Assembly (NCBI GenBank): GCA_947258735.1
Contig: CAMYJJ010000202.1
Location: 1-5,486, forward strand
Origin: Thermodesulfovibrionia bacterium
GTDB taxonomy: Bacteria > Nitrospirota > Thermodesulfovibrionia > UBA6902
Length of the DNA stretch: 5,486 bases
Direction of reading: 5' to 3'
Shown here: piece after piece, positions 1-5,242 of the stretch
Numbering within the stretch: position 1 is the first letter of the stretch
Layout of the letters: every line of letters begins with the position of its first letter
Position numbers and translations under genes: made by a program
The notes under the pieces: model-generated
Seen by the model: only the letters and a program-made list of their open reading frames with translations
Told to the model about the DNA's origin: nothing
Database searches by the model: none

Positions 1-1
1 T

Positions 2-862
2 AAAATGTCAGGTGAAATGCAAAACAGAAATGAGATACTCAGGGAGTATATAAAGGCCCTGCACAGACAGCAGTATGACAGCGGCATGATCATGCTTGTA
101 TCAGCTAAAGACTATCAGGACTTCATAAAAAAGAGCAGGTATGTAAGTCTGATCGCAGACCACAACGGCAAGGTCATCAGCTCATATAAAAAAGATATGG
201 ACAGGATAGAGGCAAAGAAACGGGAACTGCAAACATTACAGTCAACCCTTACATCCAACAAGGAGAGGGCCAGAAAAAAGAAGATAAAACTGTTATCCGA
301 TAAAAAGAACAAAGGGCAGCTGATACATAAGGTGCGCAGCAGACGTGTTGCTCATGAGAATAAAATTAAAGAACTGGAGAAGTCTTCAGAAAAACTGCAG
401 AGCATGGTCACTAAACTGCAAGCAAAGAAAATACCGGGCGCTATCATCGGACCGGGATTCCGATCACAGAAAGGCGTCCTTCCCTGGCCTGTAAAGGGAA
501 GAGTAGTCACTCCCTTTGGCATATATACAGACAGGTATGATGTTAAAGTCAATAAAAGCGGAATCAACATAAGCCCGGGAAAGGGTGAAAATCCAAAGGC
601 TATAGCGGGAGGCAGGGTCGTATATACAGGCAAATTAAAAGGGTATGGTAATTTATTGATTATCGATCATGGCAGCGGTTATCACAGCCTTTATGGGAAC
701 CTTCACAAAACATCAATCCAGAAAAATGTGCTTCTCGTTGAAGGAATGGATATAGGGACAGTACGGAGATCTAAAAAAAACAGCACACCATTGCTGTACT
801 TTGAAATCAGACATAAAGGAAAACCCGTAGATCCCATAAAATGGCTGCAGCGGAGAAGTTGA
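2..862 (+). CDS. EnvC-like murein hydrolase activator, LytM/M23 domain (5' end outside window)
   Basis: Numbering is from the first in-window ATG at position 5. Residues 1-142 form a lysine-rich coiled coil that includes the EnvC-type stretch LVSAKDYQDF. Residues 157-283 form a LytM (peptidase M23) domain ending in YFEIRHKGKPVDP. The zinc ligands of active LytM enzymes are replaced: Ser185 and Asn188 stand at the usual His and Asp, and Leu263 and Tyr265 at the HxH pair. Asn232 occupies the usual position after LYG. As in E. coli EnvC, this implies a non-catalytic activator of periplasmic amidases that split septal peptidoglycan. EnvC proteins are about 400 residues with a signal peptide. Here the frame is open to the window edge and no ribosome binding site precedes ATG 5, so roughly the first 100 residues are probably upstream. 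No amidase gene is in view. NlpD-type or other degenerate LytM proteins are the alternative, but the coiled coil favours EnvC. Confidence 0.85.
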   Translation, partial: KMSGEMQNRNEILREYIKALHRQQYDSGMIMLVSAKDYQDFIKKSRYVSLIADHNGKVISSYKKDMDRIEAKKRELQTLQSTLTSNKERARKKKIKLLSDKKNKGQLIHKVRSRRVAHENKIKELEKSSEKLQSMVTKLQAKKIPGAIIGPGFRSQKGVLPWPVKGRVVTPFGIYTDRYDVKVNKSGINISPGKGENPKAIAGGRVVYTGKLKGYGNLLIIDHGSGYHSLYGNLHKTSIQKNVLLVEGMDIGTVRRSKKNSTPLLYFEIRHKGKPVDPIKWLQRRS

Positions 863-940
863 AATTAGTTATATCGATAGCATTCAGATGTGTAGAAAAT
901 ATTTTATTACGTATTAGAATAAGGATCTAGGATTTAAGTG

Positions 941-996
941 AGTTAAGTTATTTGTTATACGTTAATCGATGTATCAATAACCAATAACAATTAACT
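941..996. repeat. AT-rich imperfect inverted repeat
   Basis: The left arm at 941-958 (AGTTAAGTTATTTGTTAT) pairs with the right arm at 977-996, whose reverse complement is AGTTAATTGTTATTGGTTAT. The arms match at 17 of 18 positions once a two-base gap is allowed. The loop is 18 bases. The sequence is low in GC and is not followed by a T-run, so it is not a typical terminator. The right arm also belongs to a run of AATAACC-like words, a low-complexity composition common between genes. Confidence 0.45.
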
Positions 997-1095
997 AATA
1001 CCGTCATCTTCATTCTCTGGATCCTTCCTTTCAATTTCCTAATATTGTCTTTCCCATCCCTGCCCTGTTAATATTTTATGTTAATCGTAAATTCT

Positions 1096-1247
1096 TAATT
1101 AGAGTCTGTGTATAAATTGCTATTTTTTATTTTTGTCATGCCCGAAGTCTGTAGTCGGGTATCCAGAACTCATTAAAACACTGGATTCCCGCCTAAGGAC
1201 TGCGGGAATGACGGCTTAAAGTATGACTTTTACACAGACTCTAATTA
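1096..1247. mobile_element. MITE-like element with perfect 17-base terminal inverted repeats
   Basis: TAATTAGAGTCTGTGTA at 1096-1112 is the exact reverse complement of 1231-1247, enclosing 118 bases with no credible ORF. The outermost TAATTA is itself palindromic, so the ends can be read in two ways: a 152-base element with 17-base inverted repeats, or a 140-base element (1102-1241) with 11-base ends GAGTCTGTGTA flanked by a 6-base direct duplication TAATTA. Short length, inverted ends and lack of coding capacity fit a non-autonomous miniature element mobilised by a transposase elsewhere. The transposase family cannot be assigned from this copy. It lies immediately before the CGGC gene and could affect its expression. 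Confidence 0.65.
1135..1212. repeat. Cruciform-forming GTCAT...ATGAC repeat nested in the MITE-like element
   Basis: GTCAT (1135-1139) pairs with ATGAC (1208-1212) as an outer stem. Within are three more pairings: CCCGA/TCGGG (1141-1145 with 1155-1159), ATCCAG/CTGGAT (1161-1166 with 1181-1186), and a perfect 8-base stem ATTCCCGC/GCGGGAAT (1185-1192 with 1202-1209) around a 9-base loop. Some pairings are mutually exclusive, so alternative folds are possible. This resembles the widespread dispersed repeats with attcccgc...gcgggaatgac arms found between genes in many Gram-negative genomes. It may be the normal body of the larger element or an independent repeat inside it. Confidence 0.6.
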
Positions 1248-1265
1248 TGATAATGGAGCTATACT

Positions 1266-1709
1266 ATGGCTAACATCGGTATTTTGACCTGTTCAAATGC
1301 GACCCAGGACCTGGGCTGCTCTTCAGTGAGCTGTCTGGCCAACCTGAGAAAGAGGAAGGGGGCCTTTGCTGATTACCCTGAAGACGAACCCCTGACATTA
1401 GTCGGTATCATAAACTGCCCGGGCTGCCCTACCCTTACGGGTGAAGACAAGCTTCTTGAGCGGATAAGGGCATTAACTGAGTTTGGAGTTGATACCATTC
1501 ATTTTACCTATTGCATAAAGGCCCTCTGTCCTTTCAAAGAGAAATACAGGAAGGCACTTGAAAACAGCTTCCCTGATGTTAACGTTGTTATCGGCACTCA
1601 TGAAGAGCGTGTTACTCCTGCAGAGTACAGGGAACGGGTAAAGAACCTGTTCTGCCAGCCCCGCAAATCAATGGTCGATATTATTCGAAATAAAGACAGG
1701 GATGACTGA
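1266..1709 (+). CDS. CGGC domain-containing protein (putative metal-binding, cysteine-rich)
   Basis: This 147-residue cytoplasmic protein has no signal peptide. It matches the pattern of the CGGC family: an N-terminal strand ending in Cys (MANIGILTC, C9), a second cysteine group (C18, C23), the signature strand-loop GIINCPGCP (C51, C54), then YCIKALCPF (C83, C88). C129 lies near the C terminus. In this copy the eponymous CGGC is CPGC. The family has no established reaction; the clustered cysteines suggest metal or Fe-S binding, which is an inference. The start is supported by GGAG at 1255-1258, seven bases before the ATG. It is the first gene of a probable three-gene operon, with tag starting 2 bases after its stop. 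A TATGAT at 1246-1251 looks like a -10 box but would start transcription inside the ribosome binding site, so no promoter is called. Confidence 0.85.
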   Translation: MANIGILTCSNATQDLGCSSVSCLANLRKRKGAFADYPEDEPLTLVGIINCPGCPTLTGEDKLLERIRALTEFGVDTIHFTYCIKALCPFKEKYRKALENSFPDVNVVIGTHEERVTPAEYRERVKNLFCQPRKSMVDIIRNKDRDD

Positions 1710-1711
1710 AT

Positions 1712-2272
1712 ATGAAGCGTTGTGAATGGGCAGGTGCGGATCAGATGATGCGTGACTATCATGATACAGAGTGGGGTGTACCGGTCCATGATGACAGACT
1801 GTTGTTTGAATTTCTTATTCTTGAAGGGGCCCAGGCCGGTCTCAGCTGGTCAACGATATTGAAAAAGCGTGAGGGATACAGAAAGGCTTTTTATAACTTT
1901 GATACAAAGAAAATACTCCGTTTTGTGCCAGGGAATGTTGATAAACTCATGTCAAATCCGGAAATTATAAGAAACAGATTAAAGATAAATTCTACGGTAG
2001 TAAATGCCAGGGCCTTTCTGGATGTCCAGAAGAATTACGGCAGCTTTGATACATATATCTGGCAATTTGTAAATGGTAAACCAATTGCGAACAGACGGAG
2101 AAAATTGTCAGATATTCCGGCAACAACGCCTGAATCTGATGCCATGAGTAATGGCCTGAAAAAGAAAGGGTTTAAGTTTGTTGGCCCAACCATATGTTAT
2201 GCTTTCATGCAGGCGGTCGGAATGGTTAATGACCATACAACAGACTGTTTCAGATATAAGAACTGTCATTAA
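1712..2272 (+). CDS. tag: DNA-3-methyladenine glycosylase I
   Basis: The enzyme excises 3-methyladenine from alkylated DNA in the cytoplasm, the first step of base excision repair. The 186-residue protein aligns without shift to E. coli Tag over its key sites. Zinc ligands Cys4, His17, His175 and Cys179 are all present, as are Tyr16, catalytic-pocket Glu38 and Trp46. The conserved blocks YHDTEWGVP (16-24), EGAQAGLSW (38-46), LKKRE (50-54), GFKFVGPTICYAFMQA (153-168) and VNDH (172-175) are intact. Length is normal for the family. It starts 2 bases after the CGGC stop, with AGGGA at 1698-1702 as a plausible ribosome binding site, and so is probably translated from a shared mRNA. No Ada-type or other alkylation-response gene is nearby. 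Identification is secure. Confidence 0.97.
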   Translation: MKRCEWAGADQMMRDYHDTEWGVPVHDDRLLFEFLILEGAQAGLSWSTILKKREGYRKAFYNFDTKKILRFVPGNVDKLMSNPEIIRNRLKINSTVVNARAFLDVQKNYGSFDTYIWQFVNGKPIANRRRKLSDIPATTPESDAMSNGLKKKGFKFVGPTICYAFMQAVGMVNDHTTDCFRYKNCH

Positions 2273-2276
2273 GGAG
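2271..2276 (+). promoter_or_regulatory. Ribosome binding site overlapping the tag stop codon
   Basis: AAGGAG shares its first two bases with the tag TAA stop and ends six bases before ATG 2283. This fixes the SYLF gene start at 2283 rather than at an in-frame ATG at 2178 inside tag, and it suggests translational linkage of the two genes. Confidence 0.8.
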
Positions 2277-2282
2277 AGACAC

Positions 2283-2840
2283 ATGAAATTACTCAATACA
2301 TATTTTGTTATATTTTTAGTTTTAGCAACACTTGGTTTCACTTTTCCACTTGAAGCTCTTTCTGCCTCAGCCAGAGAAATTGATATCAGGACAGATGCAG
2401 CGTTGAAGCGGTTTAAGAACGACATTGACGGCGGCAGCGAATTCCTTGCAAAGGCTGAGGGAGTCCTTGTATTTCCTAAAGTAATAAAGGCAGGTGCAAT
2501 TATTGGAGGTGAATATGGAGAAGGAGCTCTAAGGATCAAGGGAAAGACTGTACAATATTACAGCACTGCGGCTGCATCTTTAGGTTTTCAGCTGGGTGCA
2601 CAGTCAAAGTCTCTGGTTCTTGTATTCCTGTCAAAAAAGGCACTGTCTGATTTCAAAAAGAGTGATGGATGGAAGGCAGGTGTTGACGGGTCAGTTGCAG
2701 TGATCAAATGGGGCGCAGGTGAAGACATAAATACGGTAAATGTAAAAGCTCCTATAGTGGGTTTTGTATTCGGGAACAAGGGACTGATGTATAACCTCAC
2801 TATTGAAGGATCGAAGTTTTCGAAAATTACCCGTGAGTAA
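2283..2840 (+). CDS. Secreted SYLF/YSC84-domain protein (lipid-binding SYLF family)
   Basis: This 185-residue protein begins with a signal peptide: K2, a hydrophobic core at about 3-23, and a likely cleavage after ALSASA (A30). There is no lipobox cysteine, so it is predicted to be soluble in the periplasm. The rest is a SYLF (YSC84) domain with its usual landmarks: AEGVLVFPKVIKAG (58-71), GGEYGEG (75-81), a central strand region SLVLVFLS (110-117), GWKAGVDGSVAV (129-140) and the glycine-rich end GFVFGNKGLMYNLTIEG followed by KFSKI. Eukaryotic SYLF proteins bind phosphoinositides and actin; the bacterial role is unknown, so no function is assigned. The start at 2283 is chosen because it yields the signal peptide and has AAGGAG six bases upstream. 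It is the last gene of the CGGC-tag cluster. No clear terminator follows. Confidence 0.9.
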   Translation: MKLLNTYFVIFLVLATLGFTFPLEALSASAREIDIRTDAALKRFKNDIDGGSEFLAKAEGVLVFPKVIKAGAIIGGEYGEGALRIKGKTVQYYSTAAASLGFQLGAQSKSLVLVFLSKKALSDFKKSDGWKAGVDGSVAVIKWGAGEDINTVNVKAPIVGFVFGNKGLMYNLTIEGSKFSKITRE

Positions 2841-2917
2841 ACCTGATAAGCGTATATACAGGATTAGTTGTCATGCATTTTTACGAGGATGTGTCTCTAG
2901 TCGTTAAACATGCAGTA

Positions 2918-3016
2918 TGTCATTCTGAATTCATTTCAGATTCTCTGCTTTCAACGAGTTACGAGCAGGAGATCCTGAAGCAAGCCTGCCTGTCGTCAGA
3001 CAGGTGCAGGATGACA
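2918..3016. repeat. Hairpin-rich intergenic repeat with GTCATTCTGAA-type ends
   Basis: TGTCATTCTGAA (2918-2929) pairs with TGCAGGATGACA (3005-3016) at 10 of 12 positions. A second, inner pairing joins TTCAGATTCTC (2935-2945) with GAGATCCTGAA (2969-2979) at 9 of 11 positions and can extend toward the loop with a one-base bulge. A separate perfect hairpin CCTGTC-GTCA-GACAGG sits at 2989-3004, inside the right half. This resembles the dispersed gtcattctgaa...ttcaggatgac intergenic repeats seen in many bacterial genomes. It lies between the SYLF gene and the oxidoreductase gene and could also act as a transcript-end or mRNA-stability structure. A nominal ORF crossing it (2873-3064) is an accident of the repeat. 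Confidence 0.65.
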
Positions 3017-3075
3017 ATAGTGTTATCACCTTTTAAAATGAATTCAAGTATATCGAAATATTAACAATAGATATA

Positions 3076-4215
3076 ATGTCAAAACTCTTTGAAACAACAA
3101 CCATTAACGGCATGACCCTGCAGAACAGGTTCGTCCGCTCTGCCACATGGGAAGGAATGGCTGGTGAAGATGGTACCGTCAGCGCAAAGCTGGTCGACCT
3201 GATGCGAAACCTGGCAAAGGGCGGTGTTGGTTTGATCATCACAGGACACGCCCATGTGCTGGCTAATGGACAGGCAAGCCCCTTTCAGACAGGTATATAT
3301 AAGGACGATTTTATTCCCGGATTAAGACAGGTAACAGATGCAGTCCATGATGCGGAAAGTAAGATAGTCCTGCAGATAGCCCACGCAGGATGCCAGGCCC
3401 TTCAGAGATTTACAGGAACAGAACCTGTCGGACCATCAGTATTTGAAAACAGGGGTAAAGCTGTCTGCAGGGAGATTACACCAGATGAGATAAAGGAAAC
3501 ATTAAAAGCTTTTGGAAATGCCGCAGTGAGGGCAAAGCAGGCAGGCTTTGACGGCATACAGCTCCACGGCGCTCATGGCTATCTCTTCAGCCAGTTCCTC
3601 TCCCCTTTTTACAATAAGCGGACAGATGAGTATGGCGGCAGTCTTGAAAACAGGGCCAGACTGCTGATTGAAGCATACAGGGAAATCAGGCAGCGAGTCG
3701 GGGACGATTACCCGGTATTACTTAAAGTAAATTCTCATGATTATGTTGATAATGGCCTTAATATTAAAGATATGGTATCCGTATCTGAAATGCTCCAGAA
3801 TGAGGGGATCGATGCTATTGAGCTCAGCGGAGGCACCATTCATGCTGACAGAGCCCATGTTCCTGTTCGTGCCGGAAAGATCGATTCAGAGGACAAGGAA
3901 GTTTTTTATCATGAAGCTGCCAGGGCATATAAGAAGAAAATCACTGTACCTCTCATACTTGTGGGAGGCATCCGTTCATATAATATTGCCGAATCACTGG
4001 TAACAGACGGGACAACAGACTATGTCTCTCTCAGCCGTCCGCTTATCCGTGAACCTGATCTGATAAACCGCTGGAAATCAGGTGATCACAGCAAGGCAAC
4101 CTGTATTTCATGCAATGCCTGTTTCAAGCCCGGGGTGAAGGGACAGGGTATTTATTGTGTGGCACAGGAAAAAGAACAGGCAAAAGAACTTTCGTCCACA
4201 CACAAACAGTCCTAA
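3076..4215 (+). CDS. NADH:flavin oxidoreductase, old yellow enzyme family, with C-terminal Cys cluster
   Basis: The 379-residue cytoplasmic protein has a single FMN-binding TIM barrel. The N-terminal strand is LQNRFVRSATWEG (15-27). Q100 and H103 lie in QIAHAG. The substrate-anion-binding pair is H164 and H167 in LHGAHGYL, with Y169, at the same numbers as in B. subtilis YqjM. The family signature FLSPFYNKRTDEYGGSLENR follows, then the phosphate-binding loop LVGGIRS near residue 295. Such enzymes reduce activated C=C bonds or related substrates with NAD(P)H; the substrate here is unknown. C343, C346, C349 and C361 form Cx2Cx2Cx11C, similar to the [4Fe-4S] site of 2-enoate/2,4-dienoyl-CoA reductases, although the C-terminal FAD/NAD domain of those larger enzymes (about 650 residues) is absent. 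The start fits the family N terminus, but no Shine-Dalgarno sequence precedes it; the bases before ATG read GATATA. Confidence 0.93.
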   Translation: MSKLFETTTINGMTLQNRFVRSATWEGMAGEDGTVSAKLVDLMRNLAKGGVGLIITGHAHVLANGQASPFQTGIYKDDFIPGLRQVTDAVHDAESKIVLQIAHAGCQALQRFTGTEPVGPSVFENRGKAVCREITPDEIKETLKAFGNAAVRAKQAGFDGIQLHGAHGYLFSQFLSPFYNKRTDEYGGSLENRARLLIEAYREIRQRVGDDYPVLLKVNSHDYVDNGLNIKDMVSVSEMLQNEGIDAIELSGGTIHADRAHVPVRAGKIDSEDKEVFYHEAARAYKKKITVPLILVGGIRSYNIAESLVTDGTTDYVSLSRPLIREPDLINRWKSGDHSKATCISCNACFKPGVKGQGIYCVAQEKEQAKELSSTHKQS

Positions 4216-4505
4216 TAAAAATTAGCTATACCAGATAACACATATATCAATGAAATTGTATCAGCTCATGAAATGAGGATTTCAGCATGTCTATTCAGTG
4301 TGGATAACGTTCGGTCAGTACTGATATCACTGATATCCTTGATATTGGATGTCTCAAAAATTGTTGATTACAGTTTGTACCATTTATTCCAGATACATCA
4401 TGAAAAAAGAGGGATGCCAAAGAGTAGACCTTCAGCAATCCCCTGTTTCCGAGAACCCTTCCTTGACTAAAAAATACTGCCTCACACAAAAGTTCAGCAT
4501 ATGCA
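4216..4505. other. Spacer between convergent genes
   Basis: The 290 bases between the oxidoreductase stop and the stop of the - strand gene contain three short overlapping ORFs on the two strands. None has a credible family pattern, and one runs into the downstream gene. A small hairpin CTCAT-GAA-ATGAG lies at 4265-4277 without a T-run. A 9-base tandem repeat lies at 4321-4347. No convincing bidirectional terminator was found. The stretch could be decayed coding sequence, but nothing recognisable remains. Confidence 0.5.
4321..4347. repeat. Three tandem 9-base units containing GATATC
   Basis: CTGATATCA, CTGATATCC and TTGATATTG follow each other without spacers. The first two differ at one base; the third is more diverged. 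Each of the first two contains the palindrome GATATC. This may be a chance microrepeat or a relic. It lies downstream of both flanking genes, so a promoter-operator role for them is unlikely. Confidence 0.4.
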
Positions 4506-5111
4506 TTAATATGATGCGTGATACACTTCTAATGTATTCAGATACTCACGTGGACAGAAACAACCTTCTTTTGTTATGACCAGTGAACCATCATCCGTAT
4601 CACTCGCGTGATGATATAATTTTACCTGGAACAGCCCATTATGCATTAAGTCAGAGGGTAATGTCATAACTTGATCGGCTTTGACTATTTCTCCTTTATG
4701 CGCTTCAAGAGCATGTGGTTTGTCCTCTTGAAAATGAATTGGCAACGTGACTCTCTTAAAACCATCTGGATTTATATAATACGCTTCACTCATAAGTGTA
4801 TGCTTCTCTACATCAACAGGACCTGTGTTGAGTATCTTTGTTAATACAGGGATTGCTGAACCTGACATATATAATGGATATTCGCCCCAGTATTCTTCCG
4901 GATAGACAATAGCAGTGTAATATGTAACCCCATGGACAATATAATACGTACCTGTTTTATCGAATATCGCTGTGCCACTTGGATATAACAACTCTATATC
5001 ACTTTCAATTGTTTTCAATGCTCCATAATGATCTCCTGATACATTAATAGACAGTGAGAGAATCCCCATCGTCAGTAATACGATCAGCCCTATAAATATT
5101 GACCTCATCAT
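4506..5111 (-). CDS. Exported protein of unknown function with N-terminal signal peptide
   Basis: I do not recognise this 201-residue protein. It starts MMRS, followed by a hydrophobic segment (about 5-22). A possible signal peptidase site lies after VSG (24-26), so it is likely periplasmic or surface-exposed, or held by the N-terminal segment if uncleaved. Residues 56-81 are strikingly tyrosine-rich (eight Tyr in 26). Residues about 88-178 alternate short hydrophobic strands with turns and include ILNTGPVDV and MTLPSDLMHNGLFQVKLY, a pattern reminiscent of Ig-like beta-sandwich domains such as CARDB; this is an inference only. Near the end C184 and C186 form a CFC pair. The gene reads opposite to the upstream genes and appears monocistronic within the window. 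AGGAGG precedes the start by five bases; the adjacent second ATG (5108) would be eight bases away and is equally possible. Confidence 0.8.
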   Translation of the reverse strand: MMRSIFIGLIVLLTMGILSLSINVSGDHYGALKTIESDIELLYPSGTAIFDKTGTYYIVHGVTYYTAIVYPEEYWGEYPLYMSGSAIPVLTKILNTGPVDVEKHTLMSEAYYINPDGFKRVTLPIHFQEDKPHALEAHKGEIVKADQVMTLPSDLMHNGLFQVKLYHHASDTDDGSLVITKEGCFCPREYLNTLEVYHASY

Positions 5112-5116
5112 CTTGT

Positions 5117-5122
5117 CCTCCT
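5117..5122 (-). promoter_or_regulatory. Consensus Shine-Dalgarno AGGAGG for the - strand exported protein
   Basis: On the - strand, AGGAGG is followed by ACAAG and then ATGATG. The perfect anti-16S match supports this as a real, well-translated gene. The spacing is five bases to the first ATG and eight to the second, so the exact start remains open by one codon. Confidence 0.8.
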
Positions 5123-5203
5123 TTCTGCCCCCTTCTCACGGAAGGATTGACTTTATCTGGACATATTTTTATATTGCTACACTATCTAAATATCATGAAG
5201 GAT

Positions 5204-5242
5204 TGTAAATGTGTCGTTAATGTTCGTAAAGACACTGTAAAT
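5204..5242. promoter_or_regulatory. Candidate operator: GTGTC/GACAC dyad flanked by TGTAAAT direct repeats
   Basis: TGTAAAT (5204-5210) abuts GTGTC (5211-5215). After 15 bases GACAC (5231-5235) abuts a second TGTAAAT (5236-5242). The arrangement lies about 90-130 bases upstream of the - strand gene start, within reach of its promoter. No -35/-10 pair could be chosen with confidence in this AT-rich stretch. A regulatory role is inferred from symmetry and position only. Confidence 0.3.

Larger units (their letters stand above)
863..1265. other. Gene-free intergenic region rich in repeats
   Basis: About 400 bases separate the EnvC-like gene from the CGGC gene. In order they hold an AT-rich stretch with an imperfect inverted repeat (941-996), a pyrimidine-rich tract on the + strand (about 1004-1070), and a 152-base element with inverted ends (1096-1247). 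No ORF here has a convincing composition or family match. No GC-rich hairpin followed by T residues, as expected of an intrinsic terminator for the EnvC-like gene, was found directly after its stop. Confidence 0.7.

Noticed and set aside
939..1014. 21-codon - strand ORF starting MKMTVLVNCYWLL with a GGAAGG upstream
   Set aside because: It is a translation of the low-complexity AATAACC-like inverted repeat; such ORFs arise commonly from this composition.
1246..1251. TATGAT as a -10 promoter box for the CGGC operon
   Set aside because: Transcription would start within or after the GGAG ribosome binding site, and the -35 candidate is poor.
2178..2282. Upstream in-frame extension of the SYLF protein to an ATG at 2178
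   Set aside because: It overlaps the conserved end of tag in another frame, buries the signal peptide and ignores the AAGGAG site in front of ATG 2283.
2873..3064. 63-codon + strand ORF
   Set aside because: Most of it is the hairpin repeat at 2918-3016; it has no ribosome binding site and no protein-like pattern.
3072..3077. TATAAT just before and overlapping the oxidoreductase start codon as a promoter
   Set aside because: It overlaps the ATG and has no suitable -35 element at 16-18 bases; likely a chance word in AT-rich DNA.
4469..4499. Possible terminator for the - strand gene (weak stem followed by six T on the - strand)
   Set aside because: The stem is only five pairs including a wobble, with a loop of about 15 bases; too weak to call.
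4273..4579. Short ORFs in the spacer on both strands (4273-4470 +, 4295-4489 -, 4349-4579 +)
   Set aside because: They overlap one another, have no recognisable family, and one overlaps the well-supported - strand gene. A decayed gene cannot be excluded, but nothing supports it.
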